DNA of 64,000 bases. Origin: JBDNJM01 sp041687755 (lineage in GTDB: Bacteria; Planctomycetota; UBA1135; GCA-002686595). The stretch is from the NCBI GenBank assembly GCA_041687755.1, contig JBDNJM010000162.1, positions 1-64,000 of the forward strand, written 5' to 3'. The position numbers and the translations under genes are program-made. Positions 27,028 to 37,194 of this stretch are shown in pieces (position 1 is the first letter of the stretch; each line of letters starts with the position of its first letter). The notes beneath the pieces were generated by a model. That model searched no databases. It saw only the letters and a program-made list of their open reading frames with translations, and was not told where the DNA came from.

Positions 27028-28518
27028 ATGAACTGCACTTCTGCTCGTCTCGCCCTGCTCGGCTTCGCACCGTTCGTCGCCCTAACCGTTTCCGCTTTCA
27101 GCCAGGGCGGCACCCAGGTGCCCGAAACGGTCCAAGACCCGGGCGCGGCTGAGCCTGGTTACGGCCTGCTGATTCCCCGCGCCGTGTTCGAGGGCGGCGT
27201 TCCGCTGCCGGCGGCGCTCGTGGTCATGACACCGAGCGCCACGGGCGGCGAGTCCTGGGACACGACGACGATCATCGAGGAGTCAGGGGCAGTGACGGTG
27301 TACACGGGGACCGCCCCGGGCGAGCGTTCTGTGCTTCGTCGAACCGGGGCGGGAGCTGACTCCGAGGCGCTCCTGGAGTGGAAGCTCGGCGAGGCGGGGT
27401 ACGAGTTGGGGCCCGCGGGGGGCGTCGATCCCGAGACGGTCGTGTGGGACACCAAGCGCAACGGCGACTCCAAGACGAAGTCCTACGAGCAGCTGGGCGG
27501 GAACGTGTTCCACAAGGCGATGTGGTTCGAACCGGCCTACGGCGAGCCGGGCATTCTGACGATCAGCGCGAACATGCCGTCGATCAAAATTTGGCGCCCG
27601 GTGGACGGGGGTTGGATCGGCGAGCTGCTGTACCAGGGGCTCGTCGGCGGGGAGGAGCACCGCTATCGGGACATCGAAGCGGGTGACGTGGACGGCGACG
27701 ACGTCGACGAGCTGGTGCTTGCGACGCACGACCGGGGCGGCATCTACGTGTTCGCGCAGACTCCGGAGGGCCTCGTGGCACAGCGCATCCACTCTCGTGA
27801 GGTTCCGTACTTCGTGCACGAGATCGAGTTGGGCGACGTGGACGGCGACGGGCGGCTCGAGATCTTCTCGACGCCTTCCGAGCCGAACAAGCTCGACGGA
27901 TCGCGGCAGCTGGGCGAGGTCCTGATGCACGACTACGTGGACGGCGCCTACGTCGAGTCGGTCGTGCAGGCGGCCGAAGAGACGCACGCCAAGGAGATCC
28001 TCGCCGCCGACGTGGACGGCGACGGGCTCTGTGAGCTGTACGCAGCCATGGAGGCCAAGGGCATCGGCGGCATGACGGGTGGGAGCGCGGAGATCCGGCG
28101 CTACGACTTCAAGGAGGGCAAGGTCACGGCGGGGCTCGTGACCCAGCTGCCCGGCGAAATGTGCCGCTTCCTGGGCTTCGGAGACACCGACGGAGACGGC
28201 ATGGGCGAGCTGATCGCATCGACCTCTAAGGACGGCGTCATCAAGATCGAGTGGAGCGCAGGGGAGTGGGTCGACAGCCTCGTGGCCTCGGGGCTGTTCA
28301 CCAGCGGCTTCGAGCATGCGATGTGCGTGTTCGACATCGACGGGGACGGGGACGACGACGTCTTTTCTGCGGATGACGTCAACAAACACGTGTACCAGTG
28401 GAGCTGGGACAACACGCGTGGCAGGTACAACAAGGTGGAGCTATGGAAGGCTCCGAGCCGGGCGACGACGATCTCGTGGGGGATCCTGCCGGTGCCGCTC
28501 AAGGGGTTGGGCCTGTAG
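27028..28518 (+). CDS. Secreted FG-GAP/VCBS repeat protein, copy 1
   Basis: A 496-residue protein with signal peptide MNCTSARLALLGFAPFVAL to about SAFSQ (the ATG at 27028 gives a proper signal; a TTG lies three codons upstream). An N-terminal domain of about 130 residues (VFEGGVPLPAALVVMTPS) is followed by FG-GAP-type calcium-binding propeller blades: EAGDVDGDDVDELVLATHD, LGDVDGDGRLEIFSTPSE, AADVDGDGLCELYAAM, GDTDGDGMGELIAST and FDIDGDGDDDVFSADD. It is very similar to copy 2 at 28925 over almost its whole length; the two form a tandem duplication. Extracellular or periplasmic; ligand unknown. Confidence 0.88.
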   Translation: MNCTSARLALLGFAPFVALTVSAFSQGGTQVPETVQDPGAAEPGYGLLIPRAVFEGGVPLPAALVVMTPSATGGESWDTTTIIEESGAVTVYTGTAPGERSVLRRTGAGADSEALLEWKLGEAGYELGPAGGVDPETVVWDTKRNGDSKTKSYEQLGGNVFHKAMWFEPAYGEPGILTISANMPSIKIWRPVDGGWIGELLYQGLVGGEEHRYRDIEAGDVDGDDVDELVLATHDRGGIYVFAQTPEGLVAQRIHSREVPYFVHEIELGDVDGDGRLEIFSTPSEPNKLDGSRQLGEVLMHDYVDGAYVESVVQAAEETHAKEILAADVDGDGLCELYAAMEAKGIGGMTGGSAEIRRYDFKEGKVTAGLVTQLPGEMCRFLGFGDTDGDGMGELIASTSKDGVIKIEWSAGEWVDSLVASGLFTSGFEHAMCVFDIDGDGDDDVFSADDVNKHVYQWSWDNTRGRYNKVELWKAPSRATTISWGILPVPLKGLGL

Positions 28519-28924
28519 CGGAGAACCCGGGCTGAACGATCTCTGATCTGGCGCTCGCCGCAGCAGTCCGCTTGGGTCTGGTTCGGCCCTCCCCGGCGGC
28601 CCCGCGGGGCAGGAATCCCTTGGGGGGCTGGGGCGTGGGGCCGGTGCGCTCCGGGCGGCACCTGGCGAGCCAGGCTGGGCGCAGCTCGGTGGGCGATCCG
28701 CAAGCCGTCTTGCGCCTGCCGGGGGAGGCGAACTCGAGGTGTCCGAGGCTGGGGTCCAAGGGGCAGGAATCGCCCGGAAGCGCGCACTTCGGGCCGGGGC
28801 CTGACGTACTCTTTTTGACCCATAGCCCCCCTGGGACCCTCAAACCCCGGCTCGCGCACCAGCGCGAGGGGGGGGGGCGAGCCGGCTCCCGGGACCCCAC
28901 GACACCCGTCAGCCCCCCCGATAC
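28519..28924. other. Spacer between FG-GAP copies, with a 10-G tract
   Basis: No gene is recognised. The spacer contains a run of ten G at 28868-28877 and seven C at 28914-28920, both just upstream of the second FG-GAP gene. A short perfect dyad, CCTGGC-GA-GCCAGG, lies near 28660-28680. Long homopolymers close to a start codon can alter promoter spacing by slippage. Confidence 0.6.
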
Positions 28925-30400
28925 GTGCTCCCGAACAGCTCTCCCTCCGCATCTGCGCCCAAGCGTCGGGCGCGTCTCCTGGCCGGTCTTAGCGGCCTCG
29001 CATTCCTCTCTGTCAGCCTGGCCTGCGGCGGCGCCGACACCTCCAGTGGCATGGGCCTGGTCCTGTCGCAGGCGATGTTCGAGGGCGGCGTTCCGCTGCC
29101 CGCGGCCATGGTCCTGATGAGCCCTTCGGGCGAGGAGGGCGGTAACTGGAAGACGGTCAGCGTGATCGAAGAGGCTGGAGCGGTCAGCGTGCAGACGGGC
29201 ACGGGGCCTGACCATCGCGCCGTGATGCGCCGCGTCGAGAACGGGGTCGGCCTCGGGCCGGCGCTCGAGTGGCAGCTGACCGACTCGGGCTACGAGATGG
29301 TCGCGGCCGAGGGCCTCGATCAGAGCACGATCGAGTGGGACACCCGAAAGGGCGCCCCGAAGACGAAGGGGTACGAGCAGAAGGGTGGCAACGTGTTCCA
29401 CAAGGCCATGTGGTACGAGCCCCCTTACGGGGAGCCGGGCATCCTGACGATCAGCGCGAACATGCCCTCGGTCAAGATGTGGCGCAAGAGTGGCGATGAG
29501 TGGGTTGGCGAGACGCTGTTCCAGGCGATCGTCGGTGGGGAGGAGCATCGCTTCCGTGATATCGAGGCCGGTGACGTGGACGGCGACGGCGTCGACGAGC
29601 TCGTGCTCGCGACCCACGACCGCGGCGGCATCTACGTGCTGAACCAGACCGAGGCCGGCATCGTGCCGACCCGCATCCACTCGACCGATGTGTCGTACTT
29701 CGTGCACGAAATCGAGCTGGGCGACGTGGATGGCGATGGAATCCTGGAGATCTTCTCGACGCCTTCCGAGCCCAACAAGCAGGACGGGTCGAAGCAGATG
29801 GGCGAGGTCCTAATGCACGACTTCGTGGACGGCGAGTATCGGGAGTCGGTGGTCGAGAACTCCGAGGACACGCACGCCAAGGAGATCCTCGCGGCCGACG
29901 TGGACGGCGACGGGGTCTGCGAGCTCTACTCCGCGATGGAGGCGGAGGGCATCGGTGGCGCGACGAAGTCGAATGCCCAGATCCGGCGCTACGACTTCGA
30001 AGGCGGCGAGGTCACGATGAGCGTCGTCGCGGAGCTGCCCGGCGAAATGTGTCGGTTCCTGAACGTCGGCGACACCGATGGCGACGGCCAGACTGAGCTG
30101 ATTGCGGCGACCTCGAAGGACGGCGTGATCAAGATCTTCCGAAACGGCGATCGCTGGGACAGCGGGCTGGTGGCATCGGGCCTGTTCTCGAGCGGTTTCG
30201 AGCACGCGACCTGCGTGTTCGACATCGACGGTGACGGAGACGACGAGGTCTTCACTGCCGACGATCTGAACAAGCACGTGTACCAGTGGACCTGGAACCC
30301 GGAGCGCTCCAAGTACAAGAAGACCGAGCTTTGGAAGGCGGGACCAGAAGCCAGGGTGATCACTTGGGGAATCCTCCCCGTTCCGCTCAGCGGAATCTGA
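28925..30400 (+). CDS. FG-GAP/VCBS repeat lipoprotein, copy 2
   Basis: A 491-residue paralogue of the protein at 27028. It shares blocks such as EGGVPLPAAMVLMSPS, GGNVFHKAMWYEPPYGEPG, EAGDVDGDGVDELVLATHD and FDIDGDGDDEVFTADD, in the same order. The N-terminus differs: a GTG start, a basic region, then a hydrophobic stretch ending LSVSLAC-GG that is a plausible lipobox, so copy 2 would be membrane-tethered where copy 1 is released. The five Asp-rich loops (DxDGDG) fit calcium-binding propeller blades. It is followed by a strong terminator. Confidence 0.86.
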   Translation: MLPNSSPSASAPKRRARLLAGLSGLAFLSVSLACGGADTSSGMGLVLSQAMFEGGVPLPAAMVLMSPSGEEGGNWKTVSVIEEAGAVSVQTGTGPDHRAVMRRVENGVGLGPALEWQLTDSGYEMVAAEGLDQSTIEWDTRKGAPKTKGYEQKGGNVFHKAMWYEPPYGEPGILTISANMPSVKMWRKSGDEWVGETLFQAIVGGEEHRFRDIEAGDVDGDGVDELVLATHDRGGIYVLNQTEAGIVPTRIHSTDVSYFVHEIELGDVDGDGILEIFSTPSEPNKQDGSKQMGEVLMHDFVDGEYRESVVENSEDTHAKEILAADVDGDGVCELYSAMEAEGIGGATKSNAQIRRYDFEGGEVTMSVVAELPGEMCRFLNVGDTDGDGQTELIAATSKDGVIKIFRNGDRWDSGLVASGLFSSGFEHATCVFDIDGDGDDEVFTADDLNKHVYQWTWNPERSKYKKTELWKAGPEARVITWGILPVPLSGI

Positions 30401-30446
30401 CAAGCGCCCGAATTCAGGCCTGTTGACCAGGCCTGCTGAGTAAGAG

Positions 30447-30484
30447 CGGGCCCGGAAGGCGATTCCTTCAGGGCCCGTTTTCTT
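30447..30484 (+). terminator. Intrinsic terminator after FG-GAP copy 2
   Basis: CGGGCCC (30447-30453) pairs with GGGCCCG (30471-30477), and an inner GAAGG pairs with CCTTC. The stem is followed by TTTTCTT. It lies 47 bases past the stop and 26 bases before the next start. Confidence 0.88.
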
Positions 30485-30510
30485 GGACGGCCCCTATAGT
30501 GGTTGCCCCA

Positions 30511-31881
30511 ATGGATCGATTTGCCCCCAACGCTCCCGCCTACCCGAAGCTTGAAATCACGACTGCCGCGAAGCTCGAAGAGCTGAGCCAAGTGCGTGCC
30601 CTGACCGAAGCCCAGCGCTTCGAGATGCGGGTCGTGTCGAGCGTGCTGCCCTTCCGGGTCAACAGCTACGTCGTGAACGAGCTGATCGACTGGACCCGGG
30701 TCCCCGAGGATCCGATGTTCCGGCTGCTGTTCCCCCAGAAGGGCATGCTGGAGCCGGAGGATTATGCGGGGCTCGCGGACCTGCATCGCAGCGGAGCCTC
30801 CAAGAGCGAGATCCGGGAGGCGGCCGCGGCGGTTCGCGCGCGGCTGAACCCGCACCCCGGCGGACAGCTCGAGCTGAACGTTCCGCGCCTCGAAGGCGAG
30901 CCGGTCGAAGGGCTCCAGCACAAGTACCGCGAGACGGTGCTGTTCTTCCCCGCGGCGGGGCAGACCTGCCACTCCTACTGCACGTTCTGCTTCCGCTGGG
31001 CCCAGTTTATCGGCGACGCGGACCTGCGCATGGCGAACAAGGACGCCGCGATGCTGCACGGGTACCTCAAGGAGCACCAGGAGGTCACGGACCTGCTGGT
31101 CACAGGCGGGGATCCGATGGTGATGAAGACGTCCAAGCTCGCCGAGTACATCGAGCCGCTGCTCGAGCCGCGCTTCGACCACATCCGCAACCTGCGGATC
31201 GGGTCCAAATCACTGACCTTCTGGCCCCAGCGGTTCGTGAGCGATCCCGATGCCGCCGAGGCGTTGGATCTGTTCCGGCGCGTCGTGGCCAGCGGGAAGC
31301 ACCTCGCCTTCATGGCGCACTACGAGCACCCCGCGGAGCTCTCCACCGGCGTGGCGCACGAGGCCATTCGGCGGCTGCGCGAGACCGGCGTAACCATCCG
31401 CACCCAGGCGCCGCTGCTGCGCCACATCAACGACGACCCGGCGATTTGGGCGGAGCTGTGGCGCGAGCAGGTCCGGCTCGGGATGGTGCCGTACTACATG
31501 TTCGTGGAGCGCGACACCGGCAGCCGGGCTTACTTCGAGCTGCCGCTGGTGGAGGCCCACGCCATTTATCGCGACGCCCTGGCCCAGGTCGGTGGCCTCG
31601 CGCGGACGGCCCGCGGGCCCGTGATGAGCGCGCGGCACGGCAAGGTCGAGGTGACCGGTCCGGCGATGGTCGCGGGCCGGCGCGTGCTCGCCCTGCGCTT
31701 CCTGCAGGCGCGCAACCCGGACTGGGTTGGCAGGCCCTTCTTCGCCGAATACGACGAAAACGCGACCTGGCTGGATGGGTTGCGCCCCGCCTTCGGCGAG
31801 AAGCGGTTCTTCTACGAGCAAGAGCTCGCCGAGCTTGAGGGGCGGGCCGATGCCCGGCTCGCCTCGCTCACGAGTCGCTGA
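30511..31881 (+). CDS. Radical SAM enzyme, lysine 2,3-aminomutase (KamA) family
   Basis: A 456-residue radical SAM protein. The [4Fe-4S]-binding CHSYCTFC (Cys153, 157, 160) and DLLVTGGDPMVM match the KamA family, as do IRTQAPLLRHINDD and the YYMFVERDTGSRAYF region. In classical KamA a C-terminal Lys binds PLP within a Gly-rich loop. Here the aligned stretch reads MSARHGKVEV, keeping a GK but not the Gly-rich loop, so PLP use and substrate are uncertain. It is longer than EpmB-type proteins. The ATG at 30511 is preferred over the GTG at 30499. It is convergent with the deoxyhypusine-synthase-like gene. Confidence 0.85.
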   Translation: MDRFAPNAPAYPKLEITTAAKLEELSQVRALTEAQRFEMRVVSSVLPFRVNSYVVNELIDWTRVPEDPMFRLLFPQKGMLEPEDYAGLADLHRSGASKSEIREAAAAVRARLNPHPGGQLELNVPRLEGEPVEGLQHKYRETVLFFPAAGQTCHSYCTFCFRWAQFIGDADLRMANKDAAMLHGYLKEHQEVTDLLVTGGDPMVMKTSKLAEYIEPLLEPRFDHIRNLRIGSKSLTFWPQRFVSDPDAAEALDLFRRVVASGKHLAFMAHYEHPAELSTGVAHEAIRRLRETGVTIRTQAPLLRHINDDPAIWAELWREQVRLGMVPYYMFVERDTGSRAYFELPLVEAHAIYRDALAQVGGLARTARGPVMSARHGKVEVTGPAMVAGRRVLALRFLQARNPDWVGRPFFAEYDENATWLDGLRPAFGEKRFFYEQELAELEGRADARLASLTSR

Positions 31882-31911
31882 GAGGCCCGCTGAGAGGCCC
31901 GCTGAGAGGCC
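31876..31911 (+). repeat. Three tandem 12-bp repeats spanning the stop codon
   Basis: CGCTGAGAGGCC occurs three times without change. The TGA stop of the radical SAM gene is in the first copy, so the other two lie in the 36-base gap before the convergent gene end. Recent slippage is likely. Confidence 0.9.
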
Positions 31912-31917
31912 CGCGTC

Positions 31918-32904
<987 letters not shown>

Positions 32905-33024
32905 GGGCGGCGCTCTGCTGGGGGGGAGACTGGAGGAGGGGCATTGCCCCGCGCGGGCGAGGTCGCGGGTGCGCGCCTTCGGGGAGCCCACGTTAGCAGG
33001 CGCGGCTTGCCCTGACAGCCAGCT

Positions 33025-34941
33025 TCAGGCCGACTCGAGCTCTTGCCTGCGGTGCAGCTGCCAGTAGTGGCCCTTGGCGGCCAGGAGCTCGCCGTGGGTG
33101 CCCTGCTCGAGGACTTGGCCGCTGCCCATGACTAGGATCCGGTCGCAGTTGCGGATTGTGGACAGGCGGTGGGCGATGATCAGGGCGCTGCGGTCGCGCA
33201 GCAGCTCGTCGAGGGCGTGGCCGAGCAGCTCTTCGGTGCGGGTGTCCACGTTCGACGTGGCCTCGTCCAGCACGACGACCTGCGGGGCGGCGGCCAGGGC
33301 CCGGCCGAACGCGATGAGCTGGCGCTCGCCGCTCGAGAAGTTCTTACCGCGTTCCTGGACCACGGCCCGGTAGCCGGCGGGGAAGCGGCGCACGATCTCG
33401 CCGAGGCCGAGGCGCTGGGCGGCCGCAATCGCCTGATCCTCGGGCACTTCTTCGCCGTTCGGCCCGATGTTGCCGAGCCGCAGGTTGTCGAGGATCGTGC
33501 CCTCGAACAGGAACACGTCCTGGGGCACGACGCCGACCCGGGCGCGCAGTTCCTGCACCGCGTAGTCGGCCACGTCTTGACCGTCGAGCGCGACGCGCCC
33601 GGAGCCGCGCTCGTAGAGGCGTACCAGGAGCTTGAAGAGGGTCGTCTTGCCCGAGCCGGTCGCGCCGACGACCGCGACGTGTTCGCCGGGCTGCAGGGTG
33701 AACGAGACGCCGTGCAGAACCTCGTCCGCGGGGTCCCCGCTGTAGCTGAAGCGCACGTCCTCGAACTCGACGAGGCCGGGCGCTGTCTCCGGGACTCGTG
33801 GGTTCTGCGGGTCAGGAATGATCCGCTGCTCGTCCATCAGGCTGAAGATTTTTGCGGCCGCCGTCATGGCGTTCTGCATGACGGTGTACTTCAGGCTGAG
33901 CTCGCTCAGCGGCTGGAAGAACTTGCCCATGTAGTCGATGAACAGGAACAGCACGCCGAGGGTCAGGCCGGAGGCCACCGCTCCGGTCTCGATCCCGAGG
34001 GCGGCGATCACGAGCCCCCCGCCGAACCACAGGATCAGCGCGGTCGTGAGGCTGCCGAGCAGCTCCGTCGAGGCGGAGAACACCGACTCCCAGCGCACGG
34101 AGGTCAGCTGGCTGTCGCGCATCTGCACGTTGAGGTTGCCGAAGTCGCCCTCGGCGCGACGCTCGCGGCCGTAGGCCTGGACGAGCGACATGCCGGAGAT
34201 GTGCTCGTGCACGAAGCTCGACATGGCGGACCGTCTGCTGACCAATACCTCGTAGGCGCGGCGCACCTTGCTGCGCACGAAGCCGGTGAGGACGAGCAGG
34301 ACGGGGACGACCAGGAACGCGGCGAGGGCGAGCTGCCACTCGAGCAGCAGCAGGATCACCGTCATGGCGCCCAGGTTGATGAAGTCGCCCAGGATGGTGA
34401 CGACACCGCTCGAGAACATCTCTTGGAGGGCCTCGACATCGGTCGTCACGCGGCCGACGAGCTTGCCGACCGGCGTGCGGTCATAGAACGAGGATGAGAG
34501 CCGCTGGAGGTGCCGGAACAGGGCCTGGCGCAGGTCGAGCAGGGCGTTTTGGCCCGCGAGGTCCAGCAGCCAGATCTGCTGTCTGCGCGCGACGAACTCG
34601 ATCAGCGCTGAGGCCGCGAAGGTACCGACGAGCACGGCGAACGAGCCCGGCGAGCCGGGCAGGTTTGCCGCGCACCAGGCGGCCCAGGACTCGAACACGC
34701 CGTTGACGTAGCCGAGGCTGCTCTTAGCCTCCGGACGAACGAGTTCGCGGTCGATCGCGAGCGCGATCAGCATCGGCTGCAGCAGGCGCAGCCCTTGGGT
34801 CAGCAGCAGCAGCCCCAGGCTGGCGAAGATGCGCGTGCGCTGGGGCCGCACATAGACCCACAACCGTCGCAGCAGGTCCCCGTCGAAGGCGCCCGGCCGG
34901 TGTTGGTCCTTGCCCTCGAGCTCCCAGGCGTTCTGGCTCAT
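33025..34941 (-). CDS. ABC exporter half-transporter (TMD-NBD), subunit 2
   Basis: A 638-residue fused permease-ATPase. Six transmembrane helices (about residues 40-340) precede an NBD with Walker A GATGSGKTT, Q-loop VPQDVFLF, a degenerate signature NFSSGERQL, Walker B VVVLDEATSNVD with catalytic Glu, and H-loop IIAHRLS. It starts at the ATG at 34941, which overlaps the partner gene stop (ATGA). The combination of a canonical Walker B here with a non-canonical signature, and the reverse in the partner, is the pattern of heterodimeric exporters of the MdlA/MdlB (SmdAB) type. Substrate unknown; lipid or drug export is typical. Confidence 0.92.
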   Translation of the reverse strand: MSQNAWELEGKDQHRPGAFDGDLLRRLWVYVRPQRTRIFASLGLLLLTQGLRLLQPMLIALAIDRELVRPEAKSSLGYVNGVFESWAAWCAANLPGSPGSFAVLVGTFAASALIEFVARRQQIWLLDLAGQNALLDLRQALFRHLQRLSSSFYDRTPVGKLVGRVTTDVEALQEMFSSGVVTILGDFINLGAMTVILLLLEWQLALAAFLVVPVLLVLTGFVRSKVRRAYEVLVSRRSAMSSFVHEHISGMSLVQAYGRERRAEGDFGNLNVQMRDSQLTSVRWESVFSASTELLGSLTTALILWFGGGLVIAALGIETGAVASGLTLGVLFLFIDYMGKFFQPLSELSLKYTVMQNAMTAAAKIFSLMDEQRIIPDPQNPRVPETAPGLVEFEDVRFSYSGDPADEVLHGVSFTLQPGEHVAVVGATGSGKTTLFKLLVRLYERGSGRVALDGQDVADYAVQELRARVGVVPQDVFLFEGTILDNLRLGNIGPNGEEVPEDQAIAAAQRLGLGEIVRRFPAGYRAVVQERGKNFSSGERQLIAFGRALAAAPQVVVLDEATSNVDTRTEELLGHALDELLRDRSALIIAHRLSTIRNCDRILVMGSGQVLEQGTHGELLAAKGHYWQLHRRQELESA

Positions 34942-36797
34942 CGGGCGGTCTCCTGCTCGGAATCGGACGTCGTGCGACCCCGGGATTCCTCGGCTTGGCT
35001 GCTCCACAAATCGGCGTACACGCCCGCGGCCGCGAGCAGCTCGTCGTGGGTCCCAGACTCGACCAGCGCGCCCTCCTCGAGCACGAGGATGCGCTGAGCG
35101 TGCCGCACGGTGGAGAGCCGGTGCGCGACGATGACCGTGCTGCGCGAGGCCATGATCGGCTCGAGCTCTGAAAGGATCGCCTCGGCCGTCTCCGTGTCGA
35201 CCGCGGACAACGTGTCGTCGAGCAGCAGCAGGTCGGGGCGCATCAGAACGGCGCGCGCGAGGGCCGTGCGCTGGCGTTGGCCGCCGGAGAGGTTGACGCC
35301 GCGCTCGCCCACGGTGGTCTCCAGGCCTTCGGGGAGCTGCCCTAGGTCCTTGGCGAGCTGGGCGATACGCACGGCCTCGTCGATCTCTAGGGGGCTGGCG
35401 TCGGGGCGCCCGAGCGCGACGTTCTCGGCCAGCGTCGCGCTGAACAGGAACGGATCCTGGGGCACGAGCCCGATGTGGCGGCGCACCCCGCGGGGGGAGA
35501 GTTCGGTGGCGCAGCGGCCCCCGTAGAGCAGTGTGTTCTCGGGCACCTCGATCTGGCGCGCGAGCGCCGCGACGAGGGTGCTCTTGCCGGACCCGGTATG
35601 CCCGACGATGCCCAGGGTGCCACCAGCGGGCAGCTCGAAGGACACGTCGCGCAGGACCCTGCGGGGGCCGCCGCCCTCGCCCGGCGGCGCGGGCCGCACG
35701 ACCGACAGGTTGCGGACCTCGAGCGTGCCGTCGAGGCGCTGCGGGGACTCGAGCCCGGGGCTCTCGGGCAACGTAATTTCAGAGTCGACCAACTCCTGGA
35801 TCCGCGCGACCGCGGCTGCCCCGCGCTGCAGCGAGCTGATCACGAACCCGAGCGTCGCGGTCGGGCCGGCGAGCATCTGGACGAAGATCAGGAACGAGAT
35901 GAACTGGCCCACAGGAATGGTCCCCTGCTGCGCCATGGGCAGGCCGATCGCGAGCGCCAGCAGCTGGGCTAGCGCCGTCAGCAGCATCATCGCCGGCATC
36001 AGCTTGGTGCGCGCGCGGGTGACCTCGAGGTTCAGCGCGCGGTACTCGCCGGCGTGGCGCTCGAAGCGTCCGCGGTCCACGGCCTCGAGGCCGAGGGTCT
36101 TGATGACCTGGGCGCCGCCGAGGCTCTCGGCGACCTTGTCGCTCATGAAACCGAGCGAGTCCTGGGCCGCGCGGGCACCCTCCTGGATGCGTTTGGCGAG
36201 CGTGCGCGCGCGCAGGATAAAGAACGGGAACGGCAGCAGCGTCCAGAACGTGAGCACCGGGCTGATGGCCGCCATCATCGCGATGCCGACGCCGAACAGG
36301 AGGCCGGTCTCAGCGATGTACAGGAACACCGGTCCGGTCAGGCCCTGGACGTTGTTCATGTCGTTCATCGAGCGCGACAGGATCTGACCGGTCGAGGTGC
36401 GCAGGTAGAACGACGGCGCGAGGCGCGTGAGGTGCTCGAACAGCTGCTCGCGCAGGTCGTGGACGACGCGGCGGCTCGTGCCGAGGATCGACCAGCGGCT
36501 CCACACGCGCGTGAGGGCGCCGACGACCGCGATGCCGAGGATGAACAGCACCGAACTCAGCAGCAGGGCGCGCAGGCGCTCGGGTTCCGCGGCGGCCGTG
36601 TCGTCGGCGGCCTGGCGCAGGTCCTCGATCGCGACGCCGAGCCGCTGGGGCACGAACAGCCGCAGGACGACCGCCGCGATCAGCGCCGAAACGCCGAACA
36701 GGTAGGCGGCGGCGTACTTGCGGTAGTACGGCAGCAGGTGGCGCAGCGGGCGCAGGCCCTCCGCGGGGGGAGGGCCGGGGTCGGCGGGGGGCGTCAA
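34938..36797 (-). CDS. ABC exporter half-transporter (TMD-NBD), subunit 1
   Basis: A 619-residue fused permease-ATPase with six helices (first RKYAAAYLFGVSALIAAVV). NBD motifs are Walker A GHTGSGKST, VPQDPFLFSA, canonical signature NLSGGQRQR and H-loop IVAHRLS, but Walker B is LLLLDDTLSAVD, with Asp in place of the catalytic Glu, as in MdlA. With subunit 2 it would form a heterodimer with one consensus and one degenerate ATP site. It is the first gene of a two-gene leftward operon. It lies downstream of the PKS/NRPS genes on the same strand, but a lipoprotein gene and about 700 bases intervene, so a role in exporting that product is only a possibility. Confidence 0.92.
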   Translation of the reverse strand: MTPPADPGPPPAEGLRPLRHLLPYYRKYAAAYLFGVSALIAAVVLRLFVPQRLGVAIEDLRQAADDTAAAEPERLRALLLSSVLFILGIAVVGALTRVWSRWSILGTSRRVVHDLREQLFEHLTRLAPSFYLRTSTGQILSRSMNDMNNVQGLTGPVFLYIAETGLLFGVGIAMMAAISPVLTFWTLLPFPFFILRARTLAKRIQEGARAAQDSLGFMSDKVAESLGGAQVIKTLGLEAVDRGRFERHAGEYRALNLEVTRARTKLMPAMMLLTALAQLLALAIGLPMAQQGTIPVGQFISFLIFVQMLAGPTATLGFVISSLQRGAAAVARIQELVDSEITLPESPGLESPQRLDGTLEVRNLSVVRPAPPGEGGGPRRVLRDVSFELPAGGTLGIVGHTGSGKSTLVAALARQIEVPENTLLYGGRCATELSPRGVRRHIGLVPQDPFLFSATLAENVALGRPDASPLEIDEAVRIAQLAKDLGQLPEGLETTVGERGVNLSGGQRQRTALARAVLMRPDLLLLDDTLSAVDTETAEAILSELEPIMASRSTVIVAHRLSTVRHAQRILVLEEGALVESGTHDELLAAAGVYADLWSSQAEESRGRTTSDSEQETAR

Positions 36798-37194
36798 GGC
36801 AGGGTGGGCGGCTAGCGGAGCGGGGCCAGACTGTAGGCCACGCCGGGGCTCGCTCCCCGCGTGGACTTGGGGTCGTTCGGGGATTCGCTGGGATCTCCTC
36901 GGAGGAGCGCGGTTGGGGGCGCCAGGGTTCGCTGGGCTGCGGCCGCCCCGCGGGAAGTATGCGCGGCGACCGACCGCCTCGACCAGCCCGCGGCCCCGCA
37001 GCGACGGCAGGCGTCACCGGGAGCCTCTGGCCTGGAGCACGAAGGGATCTTCCGGGGCGCCGTACGAGGCGCCCCGAGAGCCCTGCGCTCGTCCGCCGCG
37101 CAGCCCCGAACGCCACGGGAGCGCGCTCCCGTCAGGCAGCGCGCTCCCGCAGAGCGACCTCACCGGGGCGAGGTAGGTCGAGTGTCGGACGCTT
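36798..37194. other. Spacer upstream of the ABC exporter operon
   Basis: About 400 GC-rich bases with no recognisable gene. It probably contains the exporter promoter and the 3' end of the leftward lipoprotein transcript. Its clearest structure is the palindrome at 37115-37132 described separately. Confidence 0.5.
37115..37132. repeat. Perfect 18-bp palindrome with nearby repeat
   Basis: ACGGGAGCGCGCTCCCGT is its own reverse complement. GCGCGCTCCCG from its right half recurs at 37139-37149, 18 bases on. It sits about 60 bases beyond the stop of the lipoprotein gene ending at 37195 and could be a terminator-like structure or a protein-binding site. There is no T-run. Confidence 0.6.

Noticed and set aside
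31876..31911. Possible CRISPR-like array
   Set aside because: Only three contiguous 12-bp copies with no spacers; a simple tandem repeat.
33025..36797. Exporter dedicated to the NRPS-PKS product
   Set aside because: A separate lipoprotein gene and about 700 bases lie between; exporters of this type are common housekeeping genes, so the link is not supported.
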